Shown one piece after another: positions 26,771 through 34,893 of a DNA stretch of 64,000 bases. This DNA comes from JABFRG01 sp046351415 (GTDB lineage Bacteria > Myxococcota_A > Polyangia > Polyangiales > Polyangiaceae). Position numbers and translations under genes: made by a program. Under the pieces are notes generated by a model. The model worked only from the letters and a program-made list of their open reading frames with translations. It was not told where the DNA came from and searched no databases. The stretch covers positions 148,686 to 212,685 of the forward strand of contig JAXLYO010000012.1 of assembly GCA_046351415.1 (NCBI GenBank). Direction: 5' to 3'. Position 1 is the stretch's first letter, and every line of letters begins with the position of its first letter.

Positions 26771-29667
26771 GCTTCCTCCGCACCAGCCCCTCGTCGTGCC
26801 CCCTCTGTCTGCTCGAGGCGCGGTACTTTGAAGACGCCCGTGTCGAGCCAGTACCTTTCCTCGGAAAGGGTGCGAAGGCGAAGGATGAAATCGGAGGGTT
26901 CGAGCCTTCGCGTGCCTTGCGGCAGCGCACTTTCCCCTTGCACGCGCACCGAGCGCACCGTGATGCTTCCATCGTCGACTCGCCCGAACGTAAGAGCAAC
27001 GCGTTGCTCGAGCAGTGCCGCTTCGACCTCTGGCGATGCCGGAACGACTTCGAAGAGCGGTGAGCCATCCATCGCTTCAGAGGCAACGTTTCTGAAGCCG
27101 ATCTTCATCCCGCCCGAATAGAAGAAGGGCTGACTCTCGCTCCCCTTCGCAAAGAGCTCGTTCTCGTGGGAAACCTGAGGCTCCTCGTCTTGGTAGAGCC
27201 CGAAGATGCTGTGAGATTCGTGCTCCGCGATGCGGTCGAGCACGAAGCCGGGGAGGCGATTACGACTCGCGAGGTGCAGCAGCGTCGCGCCCGCTGCGAC
27301 GGTGCTCTTCGGATCGCGGATGAGACCGTGATCGCGCCACTTCGACGGGTACCATTCGGAGACGCGATAGTCGCCCATGGCAATCAAGCGGGGGGGGCTG
27401 ACGGGAAGCTCTGCGAGAAGTAGCTCGTGCGCGACCTTGAGATTCGATGCGCGACCCGCGAGTACCACTAGGTCCGCATCGAACTGCGCGATGATGTCGG
27501 CGTAACGCCGCAGGGGCTCACGGAGGACACGACAGATGGCGCGATCGACTTGGGCTGCGTCGAGCCGGAACATGAAGTTTCGGAGCCCGGGGAAGTCGCG
27601 AACGACCGACCCAATGAATCGATCGGCCTCGTCGAGGATCGCGCTGCTCGGGTGGAAGAACGAGAACATGCGCGAGAAATCGGAAAGCGCATAGACCTTT
27701 CCTTCGGAGTGGCCTTCGATGGTCTTGCCCTCGGCCAAGCTCCAGTACACACGCGACAGCGGGAGCCAGAAGTTCGGGACGAGCTTCGCGCGGAGTGTGC
27801 GCCACGCTGTCCCATAGCCGCCGTCCCCCTCCGCGAAGAGATCGGAAAGCTTGAGCCTTGCAGACGCGTCGGGAATCTGGGGGAGCATTTGGCCCCACAG
27901 AACGTCTTCGATGATGGCCTTGCAGACCTCGTCGCCGGCGATGCCGATGCCGTCTTGAAAGAGCTTTTGTACCTCGAGGGAAGTCCCGGTGCCCGGCATC
28001 TTGTCCGCGTAGCTCGCGATCATGACGTCGGTCGTGCCCCCGCCGATGTCGATGGATGCGATGCGAAGTTCGCCAGAGCTCGCCGTGGAGCCCTGAGGAG
28101 CGGGCTTCCCGTAGAGAGCCACGAAGTCTTCCATGGACCCGCCGAAGCGGTGCCGGACCTCTTCGTACAGAAAGACCATCTGTGCCGAAAGGGCCTCGTC
28201 TGCGAAGAGGAAGCTGTCGAAGTTGCGCGTTTGGGCGTTCCAATTCGGACGCAAATCTTCGCGGATGCCGAGCATGTGGCAAGTCAAGATGACGGCGTTC
28301 CGAACGAGTGCATCATACACCTGGCGCTCGACCTCGCTCATGCCCGAGGGGTAGGTGAGCACGAGGTGCTTCACGTAGCGCGGATTGCCTTCCTTTCCTT
28401 GGAATTGTCGGTACGAAGGCGAGTTTACCTGCGAGTAGGCTTGCGTCAGGAGCTCCACCATCGCGAAGAGCATCATGGTGCGGGGCGCGTAGCGCGGGTC
28501 GGGTGGCGTCGATGGGCCGTCTTCTCGGAGTCCGAGGCCGTGCGCATCGTCGACGAGGTACTTGAGAATGCGACCCGAGACGATGGGGTATTCGTCCTCG
28601 ATGCGCTTCGCGAAGTGCCAGCGGCTGTCAGTGCTGCGCCCGTCCCAGAGGTAGCGCTTGGGGCCCGACAAGCTGCAGGGATAGCGATGAGGCGTCTCGA
28701 GGGCTCGATCGAGAGCCTCGCGACCGAGCCTCGCGATGGAGGGCCACGAGAAGCCGTCCTGGGTCGCGAGCGGGGAGAACGCACGGTCGAATGGACTCGG
28801 CAAGAGGGTCACGCGCGAGTCGAACGTCTCCTCGCTGACCTCGAACGGGTTGCCGAAGTGACGCAGGGAGAGTGGCAGCGCCGAGAGACCTTGATCGCCC
28901 GACTCGACGAGGAGTGCACTCGACCGCGAGTTGCCGAAGTCGAGCACGAGAGACACCGGAACCGGCGGTACTTGTTCGATCCGACCGAACTGGATGCGCG
29001 GGAGCACGGGCGCGAGAGTGTCGAAGAGGGCAGCGAGCTTGAATAGTGCCTTGTCGATGCCCGCACGGGTCAGCCGCTCCACGAAGTCGCGCGTGTCAGG
29101 GTGGTCGAGGAAAGAGGCGACCTCCGCCTTCTCGAGCGGACGAAACGGCCGGCCCTCGTCGAGGGTGGGGTCGAGCCTCTGGCCACGCGAGCCCTCTTTC
29201 GCGGTGGTGTCCACGGCCAGCAATACCCGCGCTGACCTCGGACGCCCCGATATGGGTGCAAGATACACTTGAACGGCATGCAGCGCCGATAGCTGGTAAG
29301 GAACGGGTAGCCATCGTCCCGCGAGCTCCCCGATGTGATCGGCCGCAGAGAGCTCGATGTCGGGGTCTTCTCCGGGCGAAGCGCGCCGGACACTCCAGTC
29401 GGGGTTGCCGCTCTGCGCGGGCGTGGCGCTCGGGTCGGTGCCGGGCGGACGAATGAAGACGAAGCTTGAGACCGTGTCGGGTAGGTCGCCCGTCACTTCG
29501 ACTTCGTGCAGGACGATACCCGTTCCAAAGAAGAGCTCGAGTACGGCTGTGCTTGCCTGCAACGTCGTCGTTCGGCGCGCGCCCGGAACAATTCCCCCGA
29601 GGCTGGTCGTTCCGGGAATCGAGGGCGCTTTGCCGGTGCCGGTGAGGGAAATCTTCTTCGTCGTCAT
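26767..29667 (-). CDS. SrfB-family protein (Hsp70/actin-like ATPase)
   Basis: This 966-residue cytoplasmic protein matches the SrfB family. The actin/Hsp70 ATP-binding elements are present: phosphate-1 motif LDFGNSRSSAL near residue 240, phosphate-2 motif DIGGGTTDVMIAS near 539, and an adenosine-type motif VVLAGRASN near 732. Between them the family phrases ELLTQAYSQVNSPSYR and LVLTYPSGMSEVERQ match SrfB closely. The Pro/Thr/Ser-rich first 60 residues look flexible. It starts an operon of three ATGA-linked genes and is divergent from a peptidoglycan-binding gene across 139 bases. Its partner SrfC lies 7.5 kb away at 14886-17411. Confidence 0.85.
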   Translation of the reverse strand: MTTKKISLTGTGKAPSIPGTTSLGGIVPGARRTTTLQASTAVLELFFGTGIVLHEVEVTGDLPDTVSSFVFIRPPGTDPSATPAQSGNPDWSVRRASPGEDPDIELSAADHIGELAGRWLPVPYQLSALHAVQVYLAPISGRPRSARVLLAVDTTAKEGSRGQRLDPTLDEGRPFRPLEKAEVASFLDHPDTRDFVERLTRAGIDKALFKLAALFDTLAPVLPRIQFGRIEQVPPVPVSLVLDFGNSRSSALLVESGDQGLSALPLSLRHFGNPFEVSEETFDSRVTLLPSPFDRAFSPLATQDGFSWPSIARLGREALDRALETPHRYPCSLSGPKRYLWDGRSTDSRWHFAKRIEDEYPIVSGRILKYLVDDAHGLGLREDGPSTPPDPRYAPRTMMLFAMVELLTQAYSQVNSPSYRQFQGKEGNPRYVKHLVLTYPSGMSEVERQVYDALVRNAVILTCHMLGIREDLRPNWNAQTRNFDSFLFADEALSAQMVFLYEEVRHRFGGSMEDFVALYGKPAPQGSTASSGELRIASIDIGGGTTDVMIASYADKMPGTGTSLEVQKLFQDGIGIAGDEVCKAIIEDVLWGQMLPQIPDASARLKLSDLFAEGDGGYGTAWRTLRAKLVPNFWLPLSRVYWSLAEGKTIEGHSEGKVYALSDFSRMFSFFHPSSAILDEADRFIGSVVRDFPGLRNFMFRLDAAQVDRAICRVLREPLRRYADIIAQFDADLVVLAGRASNLKVAHELLLAELPVSPPRLIAMGDYRVSEWYPSKWRDHGLIRDPKSTVAAGATLLHLASRNRLPGFVLDRIAEHESHSIFGLYQDEEPQVSHENELFAKGSESQPFFYSGGMKIGFRNVASEAMDGSPLFEVVPASPEVEAALLEQRVALTFGRVDDGSITVRSVRVQGESALPQGTRRLEPSDFILRLRTLSEERYWLDTGVFKVPRLEQTEGARRGAGAEEA

Positions 29668-29806
29668 CTACGGGTCTCGCATCTTACGGCACTCTTGGCC
29701 CTCGTACAGCGTCCGTCTGCGGCAGAGCAGAATCGAGTACGCGCGCCACCATGTTGCGCGATTTTCATGGTTTTCAGGGGGCATTCGAAGGGGTACGCTT
29801 CTGCGC

Positions 29807-30088
29807 ATGTCCGAGTTCCAACACGAGTCCGAAAAGTTTGGTTCAGTCGACCTCATGACGATGTACGGAGCGCAGAGCGCCCTCCAATGCCTTGGCTACG
29901 ATCCGGGCGTCGCCGATGGCTTCGATGGCCCCAAGACGCAAGCCGCTGTGCGCGCTTTCCAAGAGGCGCAAGGAATCGGCGTCGACGGAATCATCGGACC
30001 CGAGACGCGTGGTCGCCTTCTCGCGGAGCTCGACGCTGCGGCGGTCATCATCAATGACCAAACGACGGAAACGTTCTCCAATTCGTGA
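29807..30088 (+). CDS. Small peptidoglycan-binding domain protein without signal peptide
   Basis: The 93-residue product is one PG_binding_1 domain: ALQCLGYDPGVADGFDGPKTQ followed by AVRAFQEAQGIGVDG and GPETRGRLL is close to the family consensus. The first 15 residues are hydrophilic, so there is no Sec signal. A domain that binds cell wall but has no export signal is odd; it might be exported by another route or bind something else. The ATG at 29807 has GGGG-type purines upstream. It is divergent from SrfB and 122 bases before the sigma-factor gene, with a hairpin between. A longer in-frame ORF upstream overlaps SrfB and is not needed. Confidence 0.75.
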   Translation: MSEFQHESEKFGSVDLMTMYGAQSALQCLGYDPGVADGFDGPKTQAAVRAFQEAQGIGVDGIIGPETRGRLLAELDAAAVIINDQTTETFSNS

Positions 30089-30141
30089 AGCGATGCCGCG
30101 ACCTCTGGTCGTTGTAAAGTATCGGAATTCATGAATAATGC

Positions 30142-30168
30142 GGGCTTCCAAGAAAATCTTGGAGGCCC
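30142..30168 (+). terminator. Hairpin between the peptidoglycan-binding and sigma-factor genes
   Basis: GGGCTTCCAAGA (30142-30153) pairs with TCTTGGAGGCCC (30157-30168) through 12 pairs including one G-T wobble, with a three-base loop. No T tract follows. It could end the upstream transcript or fold in the sigma-factor leader. Confidence 0.5.
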
Positions 30169-30210
30169 GTGTCACACTCTGCGTACGTCCGTCGACGGAG
30201 GAGTGTGAAC

Positions 30211-31209
30211 GTGCAAGCTGAGTGGGGCGCTTTCCGTCAGGCCATGGTCGCTGTCGCGCGAAGGCGTGTTGCGGACGACGATGCGGAAGACGTCGTGCAG
30301 GCCACGCTTGCGGAGGCGCTCACGTCGCGCGAAAAGCCCCAGGACCCCGAGGCACTTCGACGTTGGCTGTGGGGTGTGCTGCGGCACAAGATTGCGGATC
30401 ACTATCGCAAGCGCCGCAGGGAAGTACTCGACGACGACGCGGGCGAGTCGATGGGCGAAGTTCCCGACGACGCGACGGAAGATTTACTGAGGTGGGCGGT
30501 CGCGCGCCTACCGAAGGGCGGGGACGTCCAAGAGACGTTCCAATGGCTCCTTCGCGAAGGCGAGGGCGAGAAGCTCGAGAACATCGCGGAAGAGATGGGC
30601 ATCCCTGCGCCGCGCGTGCGCAAACGCGTGAGCCGACTCCGAGAACACCTACGGAGCCATTGGGGCAAGGAGGTCGCGATCCTTGCAGCCTTCGGCATCG
30701 TGGGGGCGCTCGTGTGGTTCTTCTTGAAGAAGCCCCTGGCCGCTGACGACGCGCAGGTCGCGTTTCCTGATCCTGCGGTGCAAGAGCAGGAGCGCAAGCA
30801 GCTGCGGGGCATCGATTTCCGCCGTAGTGGTCTCCGTGACTGCGAGGCCGGTCGTTTCGATGATTGCTCTCTCCAGCTCGACGAGGCAAAGAAGCTCGAC
30901 CCCGCGGGAGAAGCAGACCCGCGTGTGCAGAATGCACGTAAAGCGATCGAAGGTCACGTGAAGGAGCTGCTCCTCCGCAATCAAACGACGCCAACGCGGA
31001 AGATCGACGCGCCGCCGGTCGTGCCGCAAGACAGCCTGAGCAATCCTCCGCTGCCGGCTCCGACCGCCGTCACGCCGTTCACGCCGCCACTCTCGACGGC
31101 CCAGTTCGGACCAGCGCCGAAGAAGGCCGAGCCTCCGCAGAAGGCGAAGAAGCCGGGACCATCGGAGCCGGGCGACCTGATGCCAGCGCCCAACCAAAGC
31201 AGCCTGTAG
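30211..31209 (+). CDS. ECF-type sigma factor fused to a transmembrane segment
   Basis: The N-terminal 150 residues are an ECF sigma factor: a sigma-2 region with DDAEDVVQATLAEAL and LRRWLWGVLRHKIADHYRKRRRE, and a sigma-4-like helix-turn-helix with LENIAEEMGIPAPRVRKRVSRLREHL. A single membrane helix follows (about 154-172), then a soluble domain with CEAGRFDDCSLQLDEAKKLDP (TPR-like) and a Pro/Lys-rich tail. So the sigma factor is tethered to the membrane by its own chain, with the C-terminal part outside. Of two in-frame GTG codons, 30211 is nine bases after GGAGG (30197-30201) and I prefer it; 30205 is too close. How the sigma part would be released is unknown. Confidence 0.8.
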   Translation: MQAEWGAFRQAMVAVARRRVADDDAEDVVQATLAEALTSREKPQDPEALRRWLWGVLRHKIADHYRKRRREVLDDDAGESMGEVPDDATEDLLRWAVARLPKGGDVQETFQWLLREGEGEKLENIAEEMGIPAPRVRKRVSRLREHLRSHWGKEVAILAAFGIVGALVWFFLKKPLAADDAQVAFPDPAVQEQERKQLRGIDFRRSGLRDCEAGRFDDCSLQLDEAKKLDPAGEADPRVQNARKAIEGHVKELLLRNQTTPTRKIDAPPVVPQDSLSNPPLPAPTAVTPFTPPLSTAQFGPAPKKAEPPQKAKKPGPSEPGDLMPAPNQSSL

Positions 31210-31236
31210 CGCAGGTGCGCTACGCTTCGTGCAGGG

Positions 31237-31827
31237 CTATCCGGAGAAGCCGCCGCTGTCGAGGAACGCTTGCTCCTCTTCGGTGGTCTCGCGTCCGAGC
31301 ACCGCATTGCGGTGCGGGAAGCGACCAAACTTCTGGATCACTTCGCGATGCACGAGGGCATACTTGGTGAGCTCTGGGTTGCCGAGCGCCTCGTGCAAAG
31401 CAACGCACGTCTCCTGGTCCGCGAGCTTCTCCGAATGCTCGAAAGGCAAATAGAAGAAGAAGCGAAGAGACTCTGGAACACGCTTGTCGAAGCCCGCGTC
31501 GATGGCTGCACGGGCAATGCGGAGCGCTTGGGCATCGGTCGCAAACATGCGCGGGGTCGCACGGAACGCGTTGCGCGGAAACTGGTCGAGAAGAATGACG
31601 AGCGCGAGCGCCGCCTCTGGCGTTTGCATCCATCCTTCGAGTGAACCACTCGCGGCTTCGAGGTGGAGGTCCATGAACTTGGTCCGAAACTCCTCGTCGA
31701 ACGCCTCGTCCTTGGTGAACCATTTCGAGTACCCGGCGGCTTGCCAATACGCGAGTACCCGCGATGCCGCCGAAAGGCCGGTGTCGATAGTCGGTCGGGA
31801 CGCATCTTGCGGAACGAACGGCGCCAT
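31237..31827 (-). CDS. DUF924 family protein
   Basis: This 196-residue cytoplasmic protein fits DUF924. The family phrases are WFTKDEAFDEEFRTKF near the start, ALALVILLDQFPRNAFR in the middle and FFFYLPFEHSE towards the end, with QKFGRFPHRNAVLGR at the C-terminal part. These form a TPR-like helical bundle; no biochemical role is established for the family. I chose the ATG at 31827, as the longer version adds 25 residues of low-complexity sequence running into the pnp terminator. The gene lies downstream of pnp on the same strand, beyond its terminator. Confidence 0.85.
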   Translation of the reverse strand: MAPFVPQDASRPTIDTGLSAASRVLAYWQAAGYSKWFTKDEAFDEEFRTKFMDLHLEAASGSLEGWMQTPEAALALVILLDQFPRNAFRATPRMFATDAQALRIARAAIDAGFDKRVPESLRFFFYLPFEHSEKLADQETCVALHEALGNPELTKYALVHREVIQKFGRFPHRNAVLGRETTEEEQAFLDSGGFSG

Positions 31828-31863
31828 GCGTCTTAGTTTCCACAACCTCGATTTTCGCGCAAG

Positions 31864-31899
31864 AAAAAGCCCCGAACGCGAACGCCGGGGCCTTTTTTC
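31864..31899 (-). terminator. Intrinsic terminator after pnp
   Basis: On the minus strand the segment reads as a GGCCCCG...CGGGGC stem (31869-31874 with 31886-31891) with A-rich bases before and a T run after it (complement of the A run at 31864-31868). It lies 18 bases past the pnp stop. The T run on the other strand (31893-31898) makes it usable in both directions. Confidence 0.75.
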
Positions 31900-31916
31900 C
31901 AACGCTGGATTGAAAT

Positions 31917-34157
31917 TCAGCGGCGCGGGCCGCCGCGACCACCGCCGCCATCGCGACGCGGTCCTCGGTCTCCGCCACGACCACCGCCGCCCTCGCGACG
32001 GGGCGGACCGCCGCCTTCGCGTGCCGCAGCAAGGCGCTCTTTGGCGCGCTCGCCCTCCTCGCCCTCGGGGAGGGGAAGGAGCTCGCGACGCGAGAGGCGA
32101 ATCTTGCCGTCGCGGCCGACTTCGATGACCTGCACTTCGAGCGTGTCGCCCTCTTTGCAGATTTCGCCGATGTTCTCGACGCGATGGTGGGCCATCTCCG
32201 AGACGTGGAGAAGGCCGTCCGTTCCCGGGAGAATCTCGACAAAGGCGCCGAAGTCGGTCACGCGGCTGACGGTACCCTTGTAAACTGCACCGACCTCGGG
32301 CTCCGCGGTGATACCCTTGATGATTTCGAGGGCCTTGTTGACGGCCACCGAATCGCTCGAGGCGATGTTGACCGTACCGTCGTCGTTCACGTCGATGGCT
32401 ACGCCCGTCTGGTCGATGATGCCCTTGATGGTCTTGCCACCGGGGCCAATGATGAGGCGGATTTGGTCAGGCTTCACCTTGATGGTGGTGATGCGCGGGG
32501 CATACTTCGAGAGGTCCGAGCGCGTGGCGGGGAGCGTCTCGAGCATCTTGCCGAGGATGTGGAGGCGACCTTCACGCGCTTGGTCGAGAGCCTTCACCAT
32601 GATGTCTCGGGCGAGACCTTCGATCTTGATGTCCATCTGGATGGCGGTGATGCCGCGAGCGGTTCCGCAGACCTTGAAGTCCATGTCACCGAGGTGGTCT
32701 TCGTCGCCGAGAATGTCGCTGAGGATCGCGACGCGCGAGCCGTCCGAGATGAGACCCATCGCGATACCGGCGACGGGAGCCTTGATCGGGACGCCCGCGT
32801 CCATGAGCGACATCGTGCCGCCGCACACCGCGGCCATCGACGAACTTCCGTTCGACTCGAGCGTCTCGGAGACGACACGGATCGTGTACGGAAACGCCTC
32901 TTGGGGCGGCATCATGCGCGAAAGCGCGCGCTCGGCGAGAGCGCCGTGACCGATTTCGCGGCGAGCGGGGCCGCGGAGGGGCTTCGTTTCACCCGTCGAG
33001 AACGGAGGGAAGTTGTAGTGGAGGAGGAAGCGCTTCCAGCTCTCGCCCGTGAGTGCGTCGATCTTTTGCTCGTCCGCTGAGGTGCCGAGCGTCGTCGTGA
33101 CGATGGCTTGGGTCTCGCCGCGTTGGAAGAGCGCCGAGCCGTGGACGCGGGGGAGAATGCCCGCTTCCGTCATGATCGGGCGAATGGTCGCCATGTCGCG
33201 ACCGTCGATGCGCTTCTTTTGACCGAGGACGTACTCGCGAACGACGTGGTACTTGCGCTCGTCGAACTCGGCCTTGATGAGTTTCTCGTGGACCAAGAAG
33301 TTCTCGCCGAGTTCTGCGGTGAGCGTGGCCACCATGTTCTCTTTGAGGGCCTTGTAGCCGTCGTAGCGCTTCTTCTTGTCCTTGATGAGGGACGACTCGA
33401 GGATCCCCGTGTCGACCAGCGCCTTGATGCGCGCTGCGATTTCCGGCGGAAGGGTCGGGGCCGTGAAAGGACGCTTCTCCTTGCCGACGGCTGCGCGGAT
33501 GCGGTTCTGCGCTTCGAGGATGGGCTGCGCGGCCTTGTGCGCGAACATGAGGGCCTCGATGACGTCGGCCTCCATGGCCTCGGCTGCGCCGCCTTCCACC
33601 ATGACGATGGCGTCCTTCGTGCAAGCGACGACGAGGTTGATGTCCGACTCGGCCTGCTCTGCGAACGTGGGGAACGCGATGAGCTCGCCCCCGACTCGGC
33701 AGACGCGAACGCCTGCGAGCGGACCTGCCCACGGAATGTCGGACGTGTGGAGCGCCGCGCTGGCGCCGCACATGGCGAGGCAGTCGGTCGGGTTCTCTTT
33801 GTCGGAGGAGAGCACCGTCGCGATGATCTGCGTGTCCTTCTTGAACCCTTCGGGAAAGAGGGGACGGCAGGGACGGTCGATGAGGCGAGCGACGAGGATT
33901 TCGTCGTCGCGCAGGCGGCCCTCGCGCTTGAAGAAGCCGCCGGGGATCTTGCCCGCGGCGAAGGTCTTCTCCATGTACTCACAGGTGAGGGGGAAGAAGT
34001 CGAGGCCTGGGCGTTCGTCGCCGCAGACCGCGGTGACGAGGACGACGCTCTCGCCGTAGGTGACGAGGATCGAGCCGTGCGCCTGCTTCGCAAGACGTCC
34101 GGTTTCGAACGTGAGCGGCTTTCCGTTGACCATGACGGATTCGCGAATGATGGACAT
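31917..34157 (-). CDS. pnp: Polyribonucleotide nucleotidyltransferase (PNPase)
   Basis: This 746-residue enzyme degrades RNA 3'-to-5' by phosphorolysis and belongs to the RNA-decay machinery. It has two RNase PH domains, separated by the helical linker, then a KH domain (IRLIIGPGGKTIKGI) and an S1 domain (GAVYKGTVSRVTDFGAFVEILPG). A Gly/Arg-rich tail (about 35 residues of GGRGG and RR) extends beyond the S1 domain and should add RNA binding. A start ATG at 34157 follows AGGAGC by six bases. A hairpin at 34176-34190 lies just before that ribosome site. It lies downstream of rpsO, the same order as in E. coli, where PNPase controls its own leader; whether that applies here is inference. Confidence 0.97.
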   Translation of the reverse strand: MSIIRESVMVNGKPLTFETGRLAKQAHGSILVTYGESVVLVTAVCGDERPGLDFFPLTCEYMEKTFAAGKIPGGFFKREGRLRDDEILVARLIDRPCRPLFPEGFKKDTQIIATVLSSDKENPTDCLAMCGASAALHTSDIPWAGPLAGVRVCRVGGELIAFPTFAEQAESDINLVVACTKDAIVMVEGGAAEAMEADVIEALMFAHKAAQPILEAQNRIRAAVGKEKRPFTAPTLPPEIAARIKALVDTGILESSLIKDKKKRYDGYKALKENMVATLTAELGENFLVHEKLIKAEFDERKYHVVREYVLGQKKRIDGRDMATIRPIMTEAGILPRVHGSALFQRGETQAIVTTTLGTSADEQKIDALTGESWKRFLLHYNFPPFSTGETKPLRGPARREIGHGALAERALSRMMPPQEAFPYTIRVVSETLESNGSSSMAAVCGGTMSLMDAGVPIKAPVAGIAMGLISDGSRVAILSDILGDEDHLGDMDFKVCGTARGITAIQMDIKIEGLARDIMVKALDQAREGRLHILGKMLETLPATRSDLSKYAPRITTIKVKPDQIRLIIGPGGKTIKGIIDQTGVAIDVNDDGTVNIASSDSVAVNKALEIIKGITAEPEVGAVYKGTVSRVTDFGAFVEILPGTDGLLHVSEMAHHRVENIGEICKEGDTLEVQVIEVGRDGKIRLSRRELLPLPEGEEGERAKERLAAAREGGGPPRREGGGGRGGDRGPRRDGGGGRGGPRR

Positions 34158-34175
34158 GTGTGTGCTCCTGAAGAA

Positions 34176-34190
34176 CCTGCATTGTGCAGG
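34176..34190 (-). promoter_or_regulatory. Small hairpin in the pnp leader
   Basis: CCTGCA (34176-34181) and TGCAGG (34185-34190) form a six-pair stem with a three-base loop, seven bases upstream of the AGGAGC ribosome site (34169-34164, minus strand). It may modulate pnp translation or be an RNase III substrate. Confidence 0.4.
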
Positions 34191-34321
34191 CTTTGGTTGG
34201 GCGCACCCTCATCCTCGTGTCCTCGGTTCCTGAAGACGATCGCGCCCTGTGTTGGCGGGGCCGATGATCCTCACGAATCGAAGAGCGAAGTGTATGAGGT
34301 TGCGCGAGTGAAAATGCGACG

Positions 34322-34348
34322 ACGGGGCTTCCTTGCGAGAAGCCCCGT
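34322..34348 (-). terminator. Hairpin between rpsO and pnp
   Basis: ACGGGGCTTC (34322-34331) pairs perfectly with GAAGCCCCGT (34339-34348), loop seven bases, ten bases after the rpsO stop on the minus strand. The following T run is weak, so it may attenuate rather than end transcription into pnp, or be cut by a processing RNase. Confidence 0.6.
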
Positions 34349-34358
34349 TCGATGAGAA

Positions 34359-34628
34359 CTATTTGCGGAGGTTGAGCGCCGAGACCGTCTTGCGGTAGCG
34401 GTCGAGGCTCGTCCGCTTCAAGTAGTCGAGAAGACCACGACGGCGGGAGACGAGGGTCAAGAGGCCGCGGCGCGAGTGGTGATCCTTCGCGTGGGTCTTG
34501 AAGTGCTCGGTCAGGTACGTGATGCGCTCGGTCAAGAGGGCGATTTGCACTTCCGGCGAGCCGCTGTCGTTGCCGTGCGCCTGGAACTTCTTGACGATTT
34601 CCTGCTTCTTTTCAGTGTGAAAAACCAT
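34359..34628 (-). CDS. rpsO: 30S ribosomal protein S15
   Basis: This 89-residue protein is S15, which binds the 16S rRNA central domain. Length is exactly that of the family. The signature is complete: GSPEVQIALLTERI, LTEHFKTHAKDHHSRRGLL, VSRRRGLLDYLKR and the terminal RYRKTVSAL. The start is the ATG at 34628 with a weak ribosome site; a longer version would add 16 unlikely residues. pnp follows after a hairpin. The 265 bases upstream (34629-34893) hold the promoter region shared with the divergent gene at 34894, and the small ORF there is not convincing. Confidence 0.97.
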   Translation of the reverse strand: MVFHTEKKQEIVKKFQAHGNDSGSPEVQIALLTERITYLTEHFKTHAKDHHSRRGLLTLVSRRRGLLDYLKRTSLDRYRKTVSALNLRK

Positions 34629-34893
34629 GATGGTACTTACTCGGTGACAGGCAAGCCGCAGACAAATCCGCAACAAGCCTCAGTTTTTTGCGCCTTGGAC
34701 CTTTCCTGGGTCTTCGGAGCGTGCCGGACCATAGGAGAATGTGTCCCCGCCGTCAACGCTCGCACCGAGTACGCATTGTTGGCTGCGCCGCGAGCTTCCA
34801 GTACGTTGCACGAATTCGACGTGGCATGAAGTGCCAATTGTTGGATTTCATTGAGTATTGGCGCATGTGAGAGGAGGGCGCTAAGGGAGCGGC

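Noticed and set aside
34739..34870. Small plus-strand ORF upstream of the 34894 gene
   Set aside because: The ribosome site is one base from the ATG, the peptide has no recognisable feature, and it overlaps the likely rpsO promoter.
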